Source: Euryarchaeota archaeon UBA259
Lineage (GTDB): Archaea; Thermoplasmatota; Poseidoniia; Poseidoniales; Poseidoniaceae
Direction: 5' to 3'
NCBI GenBank assembly: GCA_002506275.1
Contig: DAXG01000029.1
Span: 26,655-90,654, forward strand
DNA length: 64,000 nucleotides
Below are positions 44,911 to 52,935 of this stretch, piece by piece. The notes below the pieces were generated by a model, which searched no databases, had not been told where the DNA came from, and saw nothing but the letters and a program-made list of their open reading frames with translations. Made by a program: the position numbers and the translations under genes. Positions within the stretch are counted from its first letter, which is position 1. The number at the start of each line of letters is the position of its first letter.

Positions 44911-45708
44911 ATGACAGATTCAACATGGATGCAAACGATGGGAAGAGTTGCTTTCCTCAATTGTGACCCGTTGTTCTATGGCCTTGATGCAGATTGGAAC
45001 ATATTACCTGCGCCACCTGCTTGGCTCACCGGTCATTTGCTGCGTAAGGATTGTATTTTGGCACCCATTCCTGCCGCCGATTACGCTCGGCATGCTGATG
45101 AATTGATACTTCTCCCCGATATCGGGATTTGCAGTCGTGGCGAAGTAGGTAGCGTTCTCGTGTTCGGAAACAAACCGCTTGACCAACTGAAATCAATTGC
45201 TCTTCCAACCGATTCAGCAACATCTGTTCAACTTCTAAAGTATCTTTTGAAGAAAAGAAACTTGAATCCCGATTTTGTCCTCATGGGTCCTGACCTTGAA
45301 GGAATGCTTGACCAGTGTGAGGGTGCCCTTCTCATCGGTGACCGCGCCTTAGAAGGGGCCAAAAAGTTCCCTGAATCGGTCCGGCTGGACTTAGGGCAAG
45401 ACTGGTTACAATTTACACAAAAACCGATGGTTTTCGGTGTCTTCGCTGCACGTAAAGACACTCCAATTGAATCGTTGCGTCAAGCCCATGGAGTACTTAA
45501 GGACAATTTGACTTTATTTGAACAAAGTAACGCTCAACGGCAAAGCGTCATTGAGTGGGCTATGACCCGTTCCCATCTTGATTACGAACGTCTCGACCGA
45601 TACTTTGGGGAAGTATTCAATCGTATCGACGAAGAAAACTTGGCTGGGTTAAACGAATTCCTCACCAAGGCGTGTGGACTTGAATCTGGGGCTCAATTCG
45701 CCTGGTAA
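44911..45708 (+). CDS. mqnA: Chorismate dehydratase MqnA
   Basis: MqnA dehydrates chorismate to the substrate used by MqnE. The family start VAFLNCDPLFYGL (near residues 13-25) and the periplasmic-binding-protein-like fold with IAPIPAADY-type and LLPDIGICSRGEVGSV segments are clear. LLIGDRAL and the C-terminal DYERLDRYF complete the match. Length 265 is typical. It is convergent with the propeller gene, with no gap. Confidence 0.92.
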   Translation: MTDSTWMQTMGRVAFLNCDPLFYGLDADWNILPAPPAWLTGHLLRKDCILAPIPAADYARHADELILLPDIGICSRGEVGSVLVFGNKPLDQLKSIALPTDSATSVQLLKYLLKKRNLNPDFVLMGPDLEGMLDQCEGALLIGDRALEGAKKFPESVRLDLGQDWLQFTQKPMVFGVFAARKDTPIESLRQAHGVLKDNLTLFEQSNAQRQSVIEWAMTRSHLDYERLDRYFGEVFNRIDEENLAGLNEFLTKACGLESGAQFAW

Positions 45709-47922
45709 TTAATCATCAACATTCTGTTGTTCTTTTTCATTGTCAGCGTATGTAACGACTCTTCGAGTTTTTACTTTCTTTTTTGCAGGTGCTTCTTTGA
45801 CCACTTTTTTCTTCGATGCCGTCTTACGTTTTGAAATTTCTTTCGGTTGGGCTATATTACTGTCGAGGCGCCTTCGTTTGACGGTTGTAATAGGGCCGTC
45901 AGAGGATGTGTTCGGACGTACTGACTTTCTGCGAGTTCGTACTGGTTTTTCTTCAACAGGTTGAATTTCTTCGTCATCTATCTCTCCCAGTTCATCATCA
46001 CCGTCGTCTTCAACATCGTTTTCAGCATGTTCTTCTGAATTCTCAAACTCTCCGCTTTCATCCGGTTCGGCTTTGTCTTCATCTTCCATATCAAGTTCGA
46101 GATCCATTGCATTTTTTGTTCGTAAGAGCACGACAACTCCTGCAGCAATCAGCATGAGGACAGGAACAAAGAGCACAGGATTATTGCTGAATGCATCTGC
46201 GACTTTACCAACGAAATCCGGTTCTTCAATGTCGACTTCTTCCAGGGTGACGGTTAGTGGCCCTTCACTTACCCACCACGGTGAATAGTAGAATTGTGTG
46301 GTTGCTGAACCATCTGCCGTCACATCGATTGGATGCAATTCGGCATGATGTGCTAGAGATGCGTCGGTAGCTCTTGGCTGTGATTTCAGGGTAAATTGAA
46401 GCGGATATACAGCGGTTTCACTGAGGTTGAAATGTATTGAATAGGTTATTGCAACATGCGTTTTTTGGTCGTTTATGGCGATGAAAGACATTCCACGGTC
46501 GATGCTGCATTCAACGTGGGCATCTGTAAGTTGTCCTGAAGACAAGAGTATGGCATCTTTCCACGAACCCACGTAGTGATTTTGATTCATGTTTTTACAG
46601 GTCGCATCTGCAAAGAGAACCGCCTCTTCTTCGCTCAGTTGAGCATCAGTCACAATTGAACGTCTTGATAAATTGCGTACAGCAGAAGAGAGTTCTATAT
46701 CGAGAGTAAATGTATCTTCAAGAACCATCGCAGTCGAATTGAAACGGATGTTGATTTGTCGAATCGTTTCTACATCAGGGTTTTTGCTGCATGCTTGAGT
46801 GAAGGTTTCACAATTGTTGTCTCGAGCATCTGGAATCGCATCTCCATCGTCGTCGTCGTCATACTCATCTGGGATTTCATCGCCATCTAAGTCGGCTCCA
46901 CTTTCGCCCTGACCTACTGCCGAAACTGCCGCTCCATACACGGCAATATGGCCTGTATCGGTAGCTACATACGCCATTTGGCGTGTTCCAAACTGGTTCT
47001 CAACAATATCGAAATCCATGCCTTGGTGGGCAAGGTAAATGGAAACTACATCGCCCAAGGAGGATGAATCAATCGTAAGTATCCTTTGAGCTTGCCCAGT
47101 TTCGAGAATGTGAATTTGCTTGTCGTCCACGGACCAATGCAATCCCGCACCACCCTCGAAATCTTTCTCACCAAGTGCTCCGCCCGAGAAGGACCAAATT
47201 GCCATTTCTCCTTGTTCTGTGAGCACCGCTAGTTTTTCATCGCTCGAATCAAAATCACATGTTACGACCTTAGAATCGTGGTCCCATTGTTTACCAGTAG
47301 GGTTTCCATCAAGGGACCACATGATGACACGTCCGCTTTCATCACCCGTCAAAATATAACTCCCAAGCGATGAAAAATCGATGCATGTCACCTTCGTGTT
47401 GTGTTCGCCATTCAGAGTTCGCTCGATTTCCATGTCCGATGTTCTCAACAAATTCACTCCATTGTTCGAATTTGGGACGGCTAAAAGATGGCCGTCAGGA
47501 GACCATTGTATGCTCTCCGAACGAGAATTCGAACCGCTTTGTTTCGAGGTCAAGGCGAGTGATTCCATGTCGATGATCTGAATGGTGTCGGAGTCCGTGA
47601 CCGAGCCGGACATGGCAAATGCAAGCATTGAACCATCGGGTGAAAATTTGATGTCAAGGACATCGCCATCAACAACAAATGATTCGACCATTTCAAGAGT
47701 TGCAAGAGAATGAACCGCAACCAAGCCATCGTAGCCGCTGGCAATATACGTTTCATTCCCGTTAATATCGACCGTGCGGGATTCTTCAGCGCCTGGTGTG
47801 ATGGTGACATCAATAAAGGCAATATCCGAATATTGGCCGGCAACCGATGAAACAGAACTAAGAAGAAAAATTGCTAAGCAAAGCAGTGTCTGAACTCTTA
47901 ACCTTCTCGAGTTCAGGGCCAT
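45709..47922 (-). CDS. Secreted beta-propeller protein, membrane-anchored, with acidic and basic cytoplasmic tail
   Basis: The start is ATG 47922 (MALNSRR), which opens a signal peptide ending near VAG. WD40-like blade motifs follow from about 30 to 330 (SPDGSMLAFAMSG, SPDGHLLAVPNS, SLGSYILTGDESGRVIMW). An acidic thrombospondin-3-like calcium stretch lies at 343-370 (DLDGDEIPDEYDDD), then a beta-rich domain, and a transmembrane helix near 580-603. The tail has an acidic block (DMEDEDKAEPDE...) and a long lysine/arginine-rich end (RRKSVRP, SKRKTASKKK, KKKVKTRR). The role is unknown; the ectodomain is likely a ligand or protein-binding propeller. Confidence 0.8.
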   Translation of the reverse strand: MALNSRRLRVQTLLCLAIFLLSSVSSVAGQYSDIAFIDVTITPGAEESRTVDINGNETYIASGYDGLVAVHSLATLEMVESFVVDGDVLDIKFSPDGSMLAFAMSGSVTDSDTIQIIDMESLALTSKQSGSNSRSESIQWSPDGHLLAVPNSNNGVNLLRTSDMEIERTLNGEHNTKVTCIDFSSLGSYILTGDESGRVIMWSLDGNPTGKQWDHDSKVVTCDFDSSDEKLAVLTEQGEMAIWSFSGGALGEKDFEGGAGLHWSVDDKQIHILETGQAQRILTIDSSSLGDVVSIYLAHQGMDFDIVENQFGTRQMAYVATDTGHIAVYGAAVSAVGQGESGADLDGDEIPDEYDDDDDGDAIPDARDNNCETFTQACSKNPDVETIRQINIRFNSTAMVLEDTFTLDIELSSAVRNLSRRSIVTDAQLSEEEAVLFADATCKNMNQNHYVGSWKDAILLSSGQLTDAHVECSIDRGMSFIAINDQKTHVAITYSIHFNLSETAVYPLQFTLKSQPRATDASLAHHAELHPIDVTADGSATTQFYYSPWWVSEGPLTVTLEEVDIEEPDFVGKVADAFSNNPVLFVPVLMLIAAGVVVLLRTKNAMDLELDMEDEDKAEPDESGEFENSEEHAENDVEDDGDDELGEIDDEEIQPVEEKPVRTRRKSVRPNTSSDGPITTVKRRRLDSNIAQPKEISKRKTASKKKVVKEAPAKKKVKTRRVVTYADNEKEQQNVDD

Positions 47923-47949
47923 CAGTTTCTCCAATCCCCACTAAGGTTT

Positions 47950-47964
47950 GAATACTTCGTATTC
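47950..47964. promoter_or_regulatory. Perfect palindrome GAATAC-TTC-GTATTC in divergent promoter
   Basis: A 15-base element with 6-base arms sits in the 105-base gap between the propeller gene (minus) and mqnD (plus), about 27 bases from one start and 63 from the other. It is a candidate operator for a dimeric regulator serving both genes, or it may contain overlapping box A elements. No matching copy was noticed at the other gene starts I read. Confidence 0.4.
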
Positions 47965-48027
47965 GTTGTTTCATTTTGTTCTCATTTCATGCGGTTGGTT
48001 CATCAAGGTCGCGTCGGTGGGAGCACC

Positions 48028-48912
48028 ATGATGGCAGAGTTACCTCTCGACGAAAACGGAAACAAGATAGTACGCATTGGCCATTCTCCAGATCCTGATG
48101 ACGCCTTTATGTTTCACGCCATGACAACCGGTGCCTTTCCAACACCGGGCTATAATTTCGTTCATGAATTGCAAGACATTGAAACACTCAACCATCGGGC
48201 AATGAACTGTGAATTGGAAGTCTCGGCAGTTTCGATTCATGCCTTTCCCGAAATTTCGAAGGATTATGCACTCATGAACTGTGGTGCTTCTATGGGTGAA
48301 GGGTACGGTCCAATGGTCGTCTCCCTAGCAGATACATCAACGGAAGAAGTTCGTTCGTCAACCATTGCAGTCCCTGGGTTGAAAACCAGTGCATATCTTG
48401 GTCTCCGTCTTGCTTGGGGCGATTGCGATATTGCGGTTGTACCGTTTGACGAAATCATACCGAGAGTTCTCGACGGAACCTACAAGAGCGGACTTATCAT
48501 ACACGAGGGGCAATTAACCTATGTTGATCATAATCTCCAGGTCCATGTTGACCTCGGTGTTTGGTGGAATGAGCGCACAGACGGTTGGCCAATGCCCTTG
48601 GGCGGTAACGTCGTGCGACGTGATCTAGGCCAAGAGGTGATGGAGGACATCACCAAGTACACAAAAATGAGCATTGAGTTTGCTCTTAAGTCTCCTGGTG
48701 AAGCACTTGAGTTTGCCAAAAAATGGGGTCGGGGGATTGACGACGATACCAACCGGAAATTCGTTGGAATGTATGTGAATGACCGAACCATCGATTATGA
48801 AAAGGAAGGTCGTGCTTCCGTGCGTCAATTCATCAACGAAGGTCAAGCCATCGGAATGATTCAGGATGATTTTGACACCGCCAGTATGGCTTTTATCGGA
48901 TCGAATGAGTGA
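48028..48912 (+). CDS. mqnD: 1,4-dihydroxy-6-naphthoate synthase MqnD
   Basis: MqnD releases 1,4-dihydroxy-6-naphthoate from cyclic dehypoxanthinylfutalosine, a late ring-forming step of the menaquinone futalosine pathway. The protein opens with VRIGHSPDPDDAFMFHAM, and ELQDIETLNHRAM, EVSAVSIHAFPEI and GEGYGPMVVS follow as in the family. ATG 48028 is preferred, with GGTGGGAG just upstream; ATG 47989 is in frame. mqnE and mqnA lie on the same strand with the propeller gene inserted on the opposite strand; mqnB and mqnC are not in the window. Confidence 0.9.
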   Translation: MMAELPLDENGNKIVRIGHSPDPDDAFMFHAMTTGAFPTPGYNFVHELQDIETLNHRAMNCELEVSAVSIHAFPEISKDYALMNCGASMGEGYGPMVVSLADTSTEEVRSSTIAVPGLKTSAYLGLRLAWGDCDIAVVPFDEIIPRVLDGTYKSGLIIHEGQLTYVDHNLQVHVDLGVWWNERTDGWPMPLGGNVVRRDLGQEVMEDITKYTKMSIEFALKSPGEALEFAKKWGRGIDDDTNRKFVGMYVNDRTIDYEKEGRASVRQFINEGQAIGMIQDDFDTASMAFIGSNE

Positions 48913-49406
48913 TGGACATGACCGTCGAAAAGCGGATGCCCGGTGTGAGCCAATACGGTTCAGTTGATCCCGCTCCTGCAGAATTCAAAGGTGATGTCAC
49001 TTCATGGGCTGCTACTTTGTGTGATGAATCACTTCCTATGTTTCAGCGTATGAGAAGTGTATTTTCACTGCGCAATCTTGGTTCAGATGAGGCATGTTTG
49101 GCTCTTTGTTCTGGCTTCTCAGCATCCAGCGCCCTTCTGCGCCACGAATTAGCCTACGTCTTGGGTCAAATGCAAAACGATACTGCTTTGCCTGCTTTGA
49201 TTGAGCGACTAAGTGACGCTGGTGAGCACATAATGGTCCGCCATGAGGCAGCTGAAGCACTCGGAGCAATCGGGAATCTCAAAGCAAAACCGGTGCTTGA
49301 AGAATTTCTTCACGATGAAAATCCGGAAGTTGCAGAATCCTGTGAAGTAGCTATTGATTTACTGAACTGGTGTTCGACCAGCGAATGGGAAAATGCAGAA
49401 TGGTGA
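48912..49406 (+). CDS. Half-length deoxyhypusine hydroxylase-like HEAT protein
   Basis: Eukaryotic DOHH hydroxylates deoxyhypusine on eIF5A with a di-iron site built from four His-Glu motifs in two HEAT halves. This 164-residue protein matches one half, the C-terminal one: SVDPAPAEF at 17, DESLPMF and FSLRNLGSDEACLAL near 38-65. The HE motifs are SALLRHELAYVLGQMQ (His78-Glu79) and MVRHEAAEALGAIG (His111-Glu112), followed by ESCEVAIDLL. The 33-residue spacing between the HE pairs equals that of the family (56/89 and 207/240 in the human enzyme, from memory). A homodimer would supply four HE motifs. The start ATG overlaps the mqnD stop (TGATG). A generic PBS-lyase HEAT protein is the alternative. 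Confidence 0.75.
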   Translation: MDMTVEKRMPGVSQYGSVDPAPAEFKGDVTSWAATLCDESLPMFQRMRSVFSLRNLGSDEACLALCSGFSASSALLRHELAYVLGQMQNDTALPALIERLSDAGEHIMVRHEAAEALGAIGNLKAKPVLEEFLHDENPEVAESCEVAIDLLNWCSTSEWENAEW

Positions 49407-49463
49407 TGAAATGAACCTCAAGTTCAAAGACTCAATGCTCTTCCGGTGAAACAGAGGGATTCT

Positions 49464-49670
49464 ATGCCACACGACCACATCACACTCGCTCAAGCGCCAA
49501 ACGGCGAAATCGGACCTCGATGTGAATCATGTGGAATGCGCCTCACTTTCGGTAACGCAATGGTTGTCGGTAAGTACTACATGTGCTGGGACCATTACGT
49601 TGAAGCAACAGGTGCAGATACTTCGACAACAGTCGGTGAAGCCGAAGAACGATTCTGGATGACCGAATGA
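49464..49670 (+). CDS. Small cysteine-containing protein, hypothetical
   Basis: Sixty-eight residues with CESCGMRL and MCWDHY, which together could bind zinc (C-x2-C ... C-x2-H). The start is ATG 49464 after an AGAGGG site; an ATG at 49446 is in frame. It lies between the DOHH-like gene and priS on the same strand. No family is recognised. Confidence 0.6.
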   Translation: MPHDHITLAQAPNGEIGPRCESCGMRLTFGNAMVVGKYYMCWDHYVEATGADTSTTVGEAEERFWMTE

Positions 49671-49719
49671 TTCGGCTTGTTCAATAACCCTCACCCTTTC
49701 GCCATTAATGGGGTATTCT

Positions 49720-50922
49720 ATGGCAGCAGGTTGGGCACGATTTGCACATCGCTTCGGTACCTACTATCGAAGTTCAGAATTTTGGACACCTCCTCGTTTG
49801 AAGACCCGTGAATGGATGTTCATTCCTTTCGGTGGTTCACCTCCCATTCGGCATAAGGGATTCAGTGACATGAATGCAGTCCGCCAATTCATCACAGAAC
49901 GTTCAATGCATTCATGTTTCTATTCAACCGCTTACTGGGAACGGCCGTTTGAAATGAAAATGTCTGACAAAAATTGGCTCGGCGCCGACCTTATTTTTGA
50001 TTTGGACGGTGACCACTTACCTGGTGTAACAGACCGTGATTTCCCCGGCATGATTCAAGTCATTCAAGAACAAGCTTGGTCCTTATGGAATGATTTTTTG
50101 CAACCTGAATTTGGCTTTGATGAAAAATACCTCCAAGTTACTTTTTCTGGCCATCGTGGTTTCCACCTGCACTATCGAGACCCTTCGCTCTTCCACCTTG
50201 ATTCCGAAGCGCGTAGAGAAATGGTTTCGTACATACGCGGCGAAGGCGTGGATGTCAAGGGAGGATTAGCTCGTTACCACGACTTGACTTCAGAAGGTTG
50301 GACCAGAAGGATACGCAACGGTATGGGAGATATGATTGACAAACTGCGTATGATTGCTCGCAAAGACCAAGGATTCAGTGGAGAACTTGAATCGCTTCAC
50401 CAGGGTCTTCTCTCGCAATCTCAACGAGAAGGCCGTACTTCTACCAAAGGTAAGGGTTCAATTCAGAGTTTGGCACAGGTCGTTAATCATGATGCTCGGG
50501 CTGAACGACTACGCAACGGCAGTTTTGGAGTTCTCGAAAAATACGAGGGACTCTTTCTGGATTTATTGAAAACTGATGCGTCAGTGGTTTTAGGTTCTGC
50601 AGGTGAAACCGATGAAGTGGTTACGATTGACGTACGACGGCAAATTCGTTGGCCTACTTCGCTTCATGGGAAATCTGGAATGCGGGTAAGTGAGTTTCCT
50701 CTTGAGCGTCTCGACCCCGATGGTTCAAATCGATATTCTGCATTGCATGAAGCGCTTGCACTCAGCACCCAAGACATGCTTGAAGTGGAAATGATCGTCG
50801 ATGATTCAATTTGCCAGTTTGGTGATCAAGTCTTTGACAAACAGACGGGTGAGCGTTTTGAGATCCATGAAGCGGGTGCGACTTTCCTCGTTTTGAAAGG
50901 TTGGGCAGAAATTGTATCTTGA
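49720..50922 (+). CDS. priS: DNA primase small (catalytic) subunit PriS
   Basis: PriS makes RNA or DNA primers for replication. Catalytic acidic residues lie in GADLIFDLDGDHL (about 88-100), and the SGHRGFHLHYRD motif follows near 145. The N-terminal FGGSPPIRHKGF also matches archaeal PriS. The start is ATG 49720 (ATG 49708 in frame). Length about 400 is typical. The large subunit PriL is not in the window. Confidence 0.93.
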   Translation: MAAGWARFAHRFGTYYRSSEFWTPPRLKTREWMFIPFGGSPPIRHKGFSDMNAVRQFITERSMHSCFYSTAYWERPFEMKMSDKNWLGADLIFDLDGDHLPGVTDRDFPGMIQVIQEQAWSLWNDFLQPEFGFDEKYLQVTFSGHRGFHLHYRDPSLFHLDSEARREMVSYIRGEGVDVKGGLARYHDLTSEGWTRRIRNGMGDMIDKLRMIARKDQGFSGELESLHQGLLSQSQREGRTSTKGKGSIQSLAQVVNHDARAERLRNGSFGVLEKYEGLFLDLLKTDASVVLGSAGETDEVVTIDVRRQIRWPTSLHGKSGMRVSEFPLERLDPDGSNRYSALHEALALSTQDMLEVEMIVDDSICQFGDQVFDKQTGERFEIHEAGATFLVLKGWAEIVS

Positions 50923-51017
50923 CGGCTTCAGAGAGGTTTGAACTTTGGTTATCTTGTGCAGATTAAGAGGTAAGGTTCAAGACTCCATCCGCTTCCAACC
51001 GTTTAGAGGTGAACCGC

Positions 51018-51980
51018 ATGGGTCTACGCAAAGGCAAGAAAAAGAACGCTCAGAACCCTCCAGCACCGGGTATGCCACTTCCACCGCTACCGGGCATGCC
51101 GCTTCCGCCTGGAGCTCTACCGCTTCCGGACGCACCAACTCCACTGCCTCTTCCTGAGGCACCGGCACCTGCACCACTCCCCGCTGCTCCTATGCCCTTG
51201 CCTGAGGCACCGTCTCCTGCACCAGTCGCTTCAAACGAGTACGGCGAAATGTGGGCAAAACGCTCTGACAAACCACTCCAACAAATCTACGGTCACATCG
51301 ACCGATTGAGCAAGAAAGATACGGGTTCACTGTTGGACCGATATGCTGACCGTTTTGGGCATTCTCTAGACCGTGAAATCGTTGTGTTGCGGAAGAAGGA
51401 CCGTGAAGCAAAACTCTCGGAGATACGCGATGCTCCAGTTGTACAACTTCTTGAAGAAGACGATGGTGACCTTCAAACACAACTTTCAGCAATTGAAGAC
51501 GAAATCCGCACACTTCGACCCGAATATCAGGCTGCTAAAGCATCGGGCGACTCTGCGGTACTTTCACAACTTCGACCAATTCTTGAAAGTCTCATGAATG
51601 AACGTAAATCGATCAAGGCCATGCTTCACGATGGAGATTCTTCAACAACTGAAGTTCAAGAAGCTGCAGTGGCCGAAGACTCTGGCGAAGATGTTTTCAT
51701 TGAATTCGTATCGATTGTCGATGATTTACTCGGTTCTGCCCTTCCAGAAGACATTGTTTCAGACTTCATTGCGAGTGCGGATTTCTCTATCTATCAACAA
51801 GTTGGTGAAAACCCGAGTGCTGCAGATGACGGTCTTCGTTCACAATTCGTATCGATTGTTGATGCTCAACTTGGGAATATGGATGAAGATTCTATCAACT
51901 CATTTGTTGCATCACCTGGATTTCAAGTCTACAGTTCAGTAGCAACCCTCTATCAACCGGGCAGCGGTGATGGACAGTAA
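51018..51980 (+). CDS. Proline-rich protein with duplicated C-terminal module, hypothetical
   Basis: The 320-residue protein starts with a basic patch (GLRKGKKKN), then a proline-rich stretch of PLP/APxPLP units at about 13-72. A helical, coiled-coil-like middle at about 90-205 follows. The C-terminus holds two copies of a roughly 37-residue module, at about 227-263 and 273-310, both containing FVSIVD and a phenylalanine- and serine-rich helix (DFIASADFSIY, SFVASPGFQVY). The DNA of the two FVSIVD stretches is nearly identical. No family is recognised. It starts at ATG 51018 after AGAGGTG and is 12 bases before the next gene. Confidence 0.7.
   Translation: MGLRKGKKKNAQNPPAPGMPLPPLPGMPLPPGALPLPDAPTPLPLPEAPAPAPLPAAPMPLPEAPSPAPVASNEYGEMWAKRSDKPLQQIYGHIDRLSKKDTGSLLDRYADRFGHSLDREIVVLRKKDREAKLSEIRDAPVVQLLEEDDGDLQTQLSAIEDEIRTLRPEYQAAKASGDSAVLSQLRPILESLMNERKSIKAMLHDGDSSTTEVQEAAVAEDSGEDVFIEFVSIVDDLLGSALPEDIVSDFIASADFSIYQQVGENPSAADDGLRSQFVSIVDAQLGNMDEDSINSFVASPGFQVYSSVATLYQPGSGDGQ
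51696..51810 (+). repeat. C-terminal module copy 1 (within the proline-rich protein)
   Basis: This is the first of two homologous segments; AATTCGTATCGATTGT at about 51703-51718 is repeated exactly near 51844-51859. The identical DNA over 16 bases suggests a recent duplication or gene conversion within the gene. Confidence 0.6.
51837..51952 (+). repeat. C-terminal module copy 2 (within the proline-rich protein)
   Basis: This is the second copy, 141 bases after the first. The encoded sequence keeps FVSIVDAQLGNM, then SFVASPGFQVYSSV, against FVSIVDDLLGSA and DFIASADFSIYQQV in copy 1. Confidence 0.6.
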
Positions 51981-51992
51981 GGAAGTGGAAGA

Positions 51993-52922
51993 ATGGGATT
52001 ACTCGACAAGGCAAGCGATGTTGGATCAAAGGCGGCTAAGAAGCCAGTTGCGAAAGCAGTCCCAAAAGCAAAGGCAGTCGCCAAGGCAGTGCCCAAAGCA
52101 AAGGCAGCATCACCCGCTCCAGTTCAAATCGCAGAACCTGTTGTTGCGAAGGCAGTAAAAGCACGACCGCAAGGATTGCCAGAAAACTTTGAAATTGCAT
52201 CTGCAAACGCGCGCCGAATTGCATGGTTTACCAACTTCGTTGTTAATTTGGGACCTATTTTCATGTTCCTTTTCTCAGTGACAATTCTCGATGCTTTCAC
52301 GACGATTTTTGCTCTTATCGCCCTTATCGCACTGATTCTCAACTTGGTAGTCGTGCCAGTGATGTCGGGTAGAACCCTTGGAAACTTTGTATCCCGTACG
52401 AAAAATGTCAATTCTTCAGGTAATAAACCAATTTTCCTCCACGCATTATTGGTAAACTCAACAGGCATATTTGCTTTAACTGGCGTCATATTCTTGCTTG
52501 TCAATTTGCAGTCTGTTTTAGGCACGAAGGGTTCTGAGCAAATTACTGCATCCGTATTTTCCTTCCTCGGTATTGCATTCATTGCAGTATATTTCGTGAA
52601 TACTTCCTTCAAGAGTCGCAGCGATCTCAAGCAAGGATTGTATGATTCTCTTTTCGGCGCATACCTGGTAAAGCACGTTCCTGTTGCTGGTGAAGAAACT
52701 TCTGCATTTATTGCTAAACTTGAGAGCATGGGTAGTTACGGTGACCGATATTCCCAGCGCCAAGCCGAGAAGAAACTCAAGCGTGAAGATAAGGCAAAGG
52801 AAGCTGAACTGGAAAAAGCAACACTTGCTGAAAATATCGAAACGGATGAAGTAAAAGTCGACGATGCCAGTGGAGATTCTGGATCGAAAGCAGATTCGAA
52901 GACGGATAAAAAATCAAAATGA
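51993..52922 (+). CDS. RDD-like membrane protein with lysine/alanine/proline-rich N-terminal tail
   Basis: This is a 309-residue protein. Residues 1-60 are rich in lysine, alanine and proline. Helices near 75-96, 99-123, 148-172 and 184-203 form a membrane domain; GRTLGNFVSRTKNVN between helices 2 and 3 resembles the RDD-family loop GxTLGKxxxxIRVV. The C-terminal tail is a charged coiled coil ending in DSKTDKKSK. The function is unknown. It follows the proline-rich gene by 12 bases and precedes the hydrolase by 13, so the three are likely one operon. Confidence 0.7.
   Translation: MGLLDKASDVGSKAAKKPVAKAVPKAKAVAKAVPKAKAASPAPVQIAEPVVAKAVKARPQGLPENFEIASANARRIAWFTNFVVNLGPIFMFLFSVTILDAFTTIFALIALIALILNLVVVPVMSGRTLGNFVSRTKNVNSSGNKPIFLHALLVNSTGIFALTGVIFLLVNLQSVLGTKGSEQITASVFSFLGIAFIAVYFVNTSFKSRSDLKQGLYDSLFGAYLVKHVPVAGEETSAFIAKLESMGSYGDRYSQRQAEKKLKREDKAKEAELEKATLAENIETDEVKVDDASGDSGSKADSKTDKKSK
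52050..52109 (+). repeat. 30-base tandem repeat coding a basic tail
   Basis: Two adjacent 30-base units (52050-52079, 52080-52109) each encode a ten-residue AKAVPKAKA-V/A unit of the RDD-like protein. The units differ at several third-codon positions, so the protein repeat is conserved while the DNA has drifted. Confidence 0.75.
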
Positions 52923-52935
52923 TTCCGGTGTTTGA

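Noticed and set aside
48912-49670. Second half of DOHH in the neighbouring small gene
   Set aside because: The 68-residue neighbour has no HE motif or HEAT repeats, and no other HE-rich protein is seen in the window.
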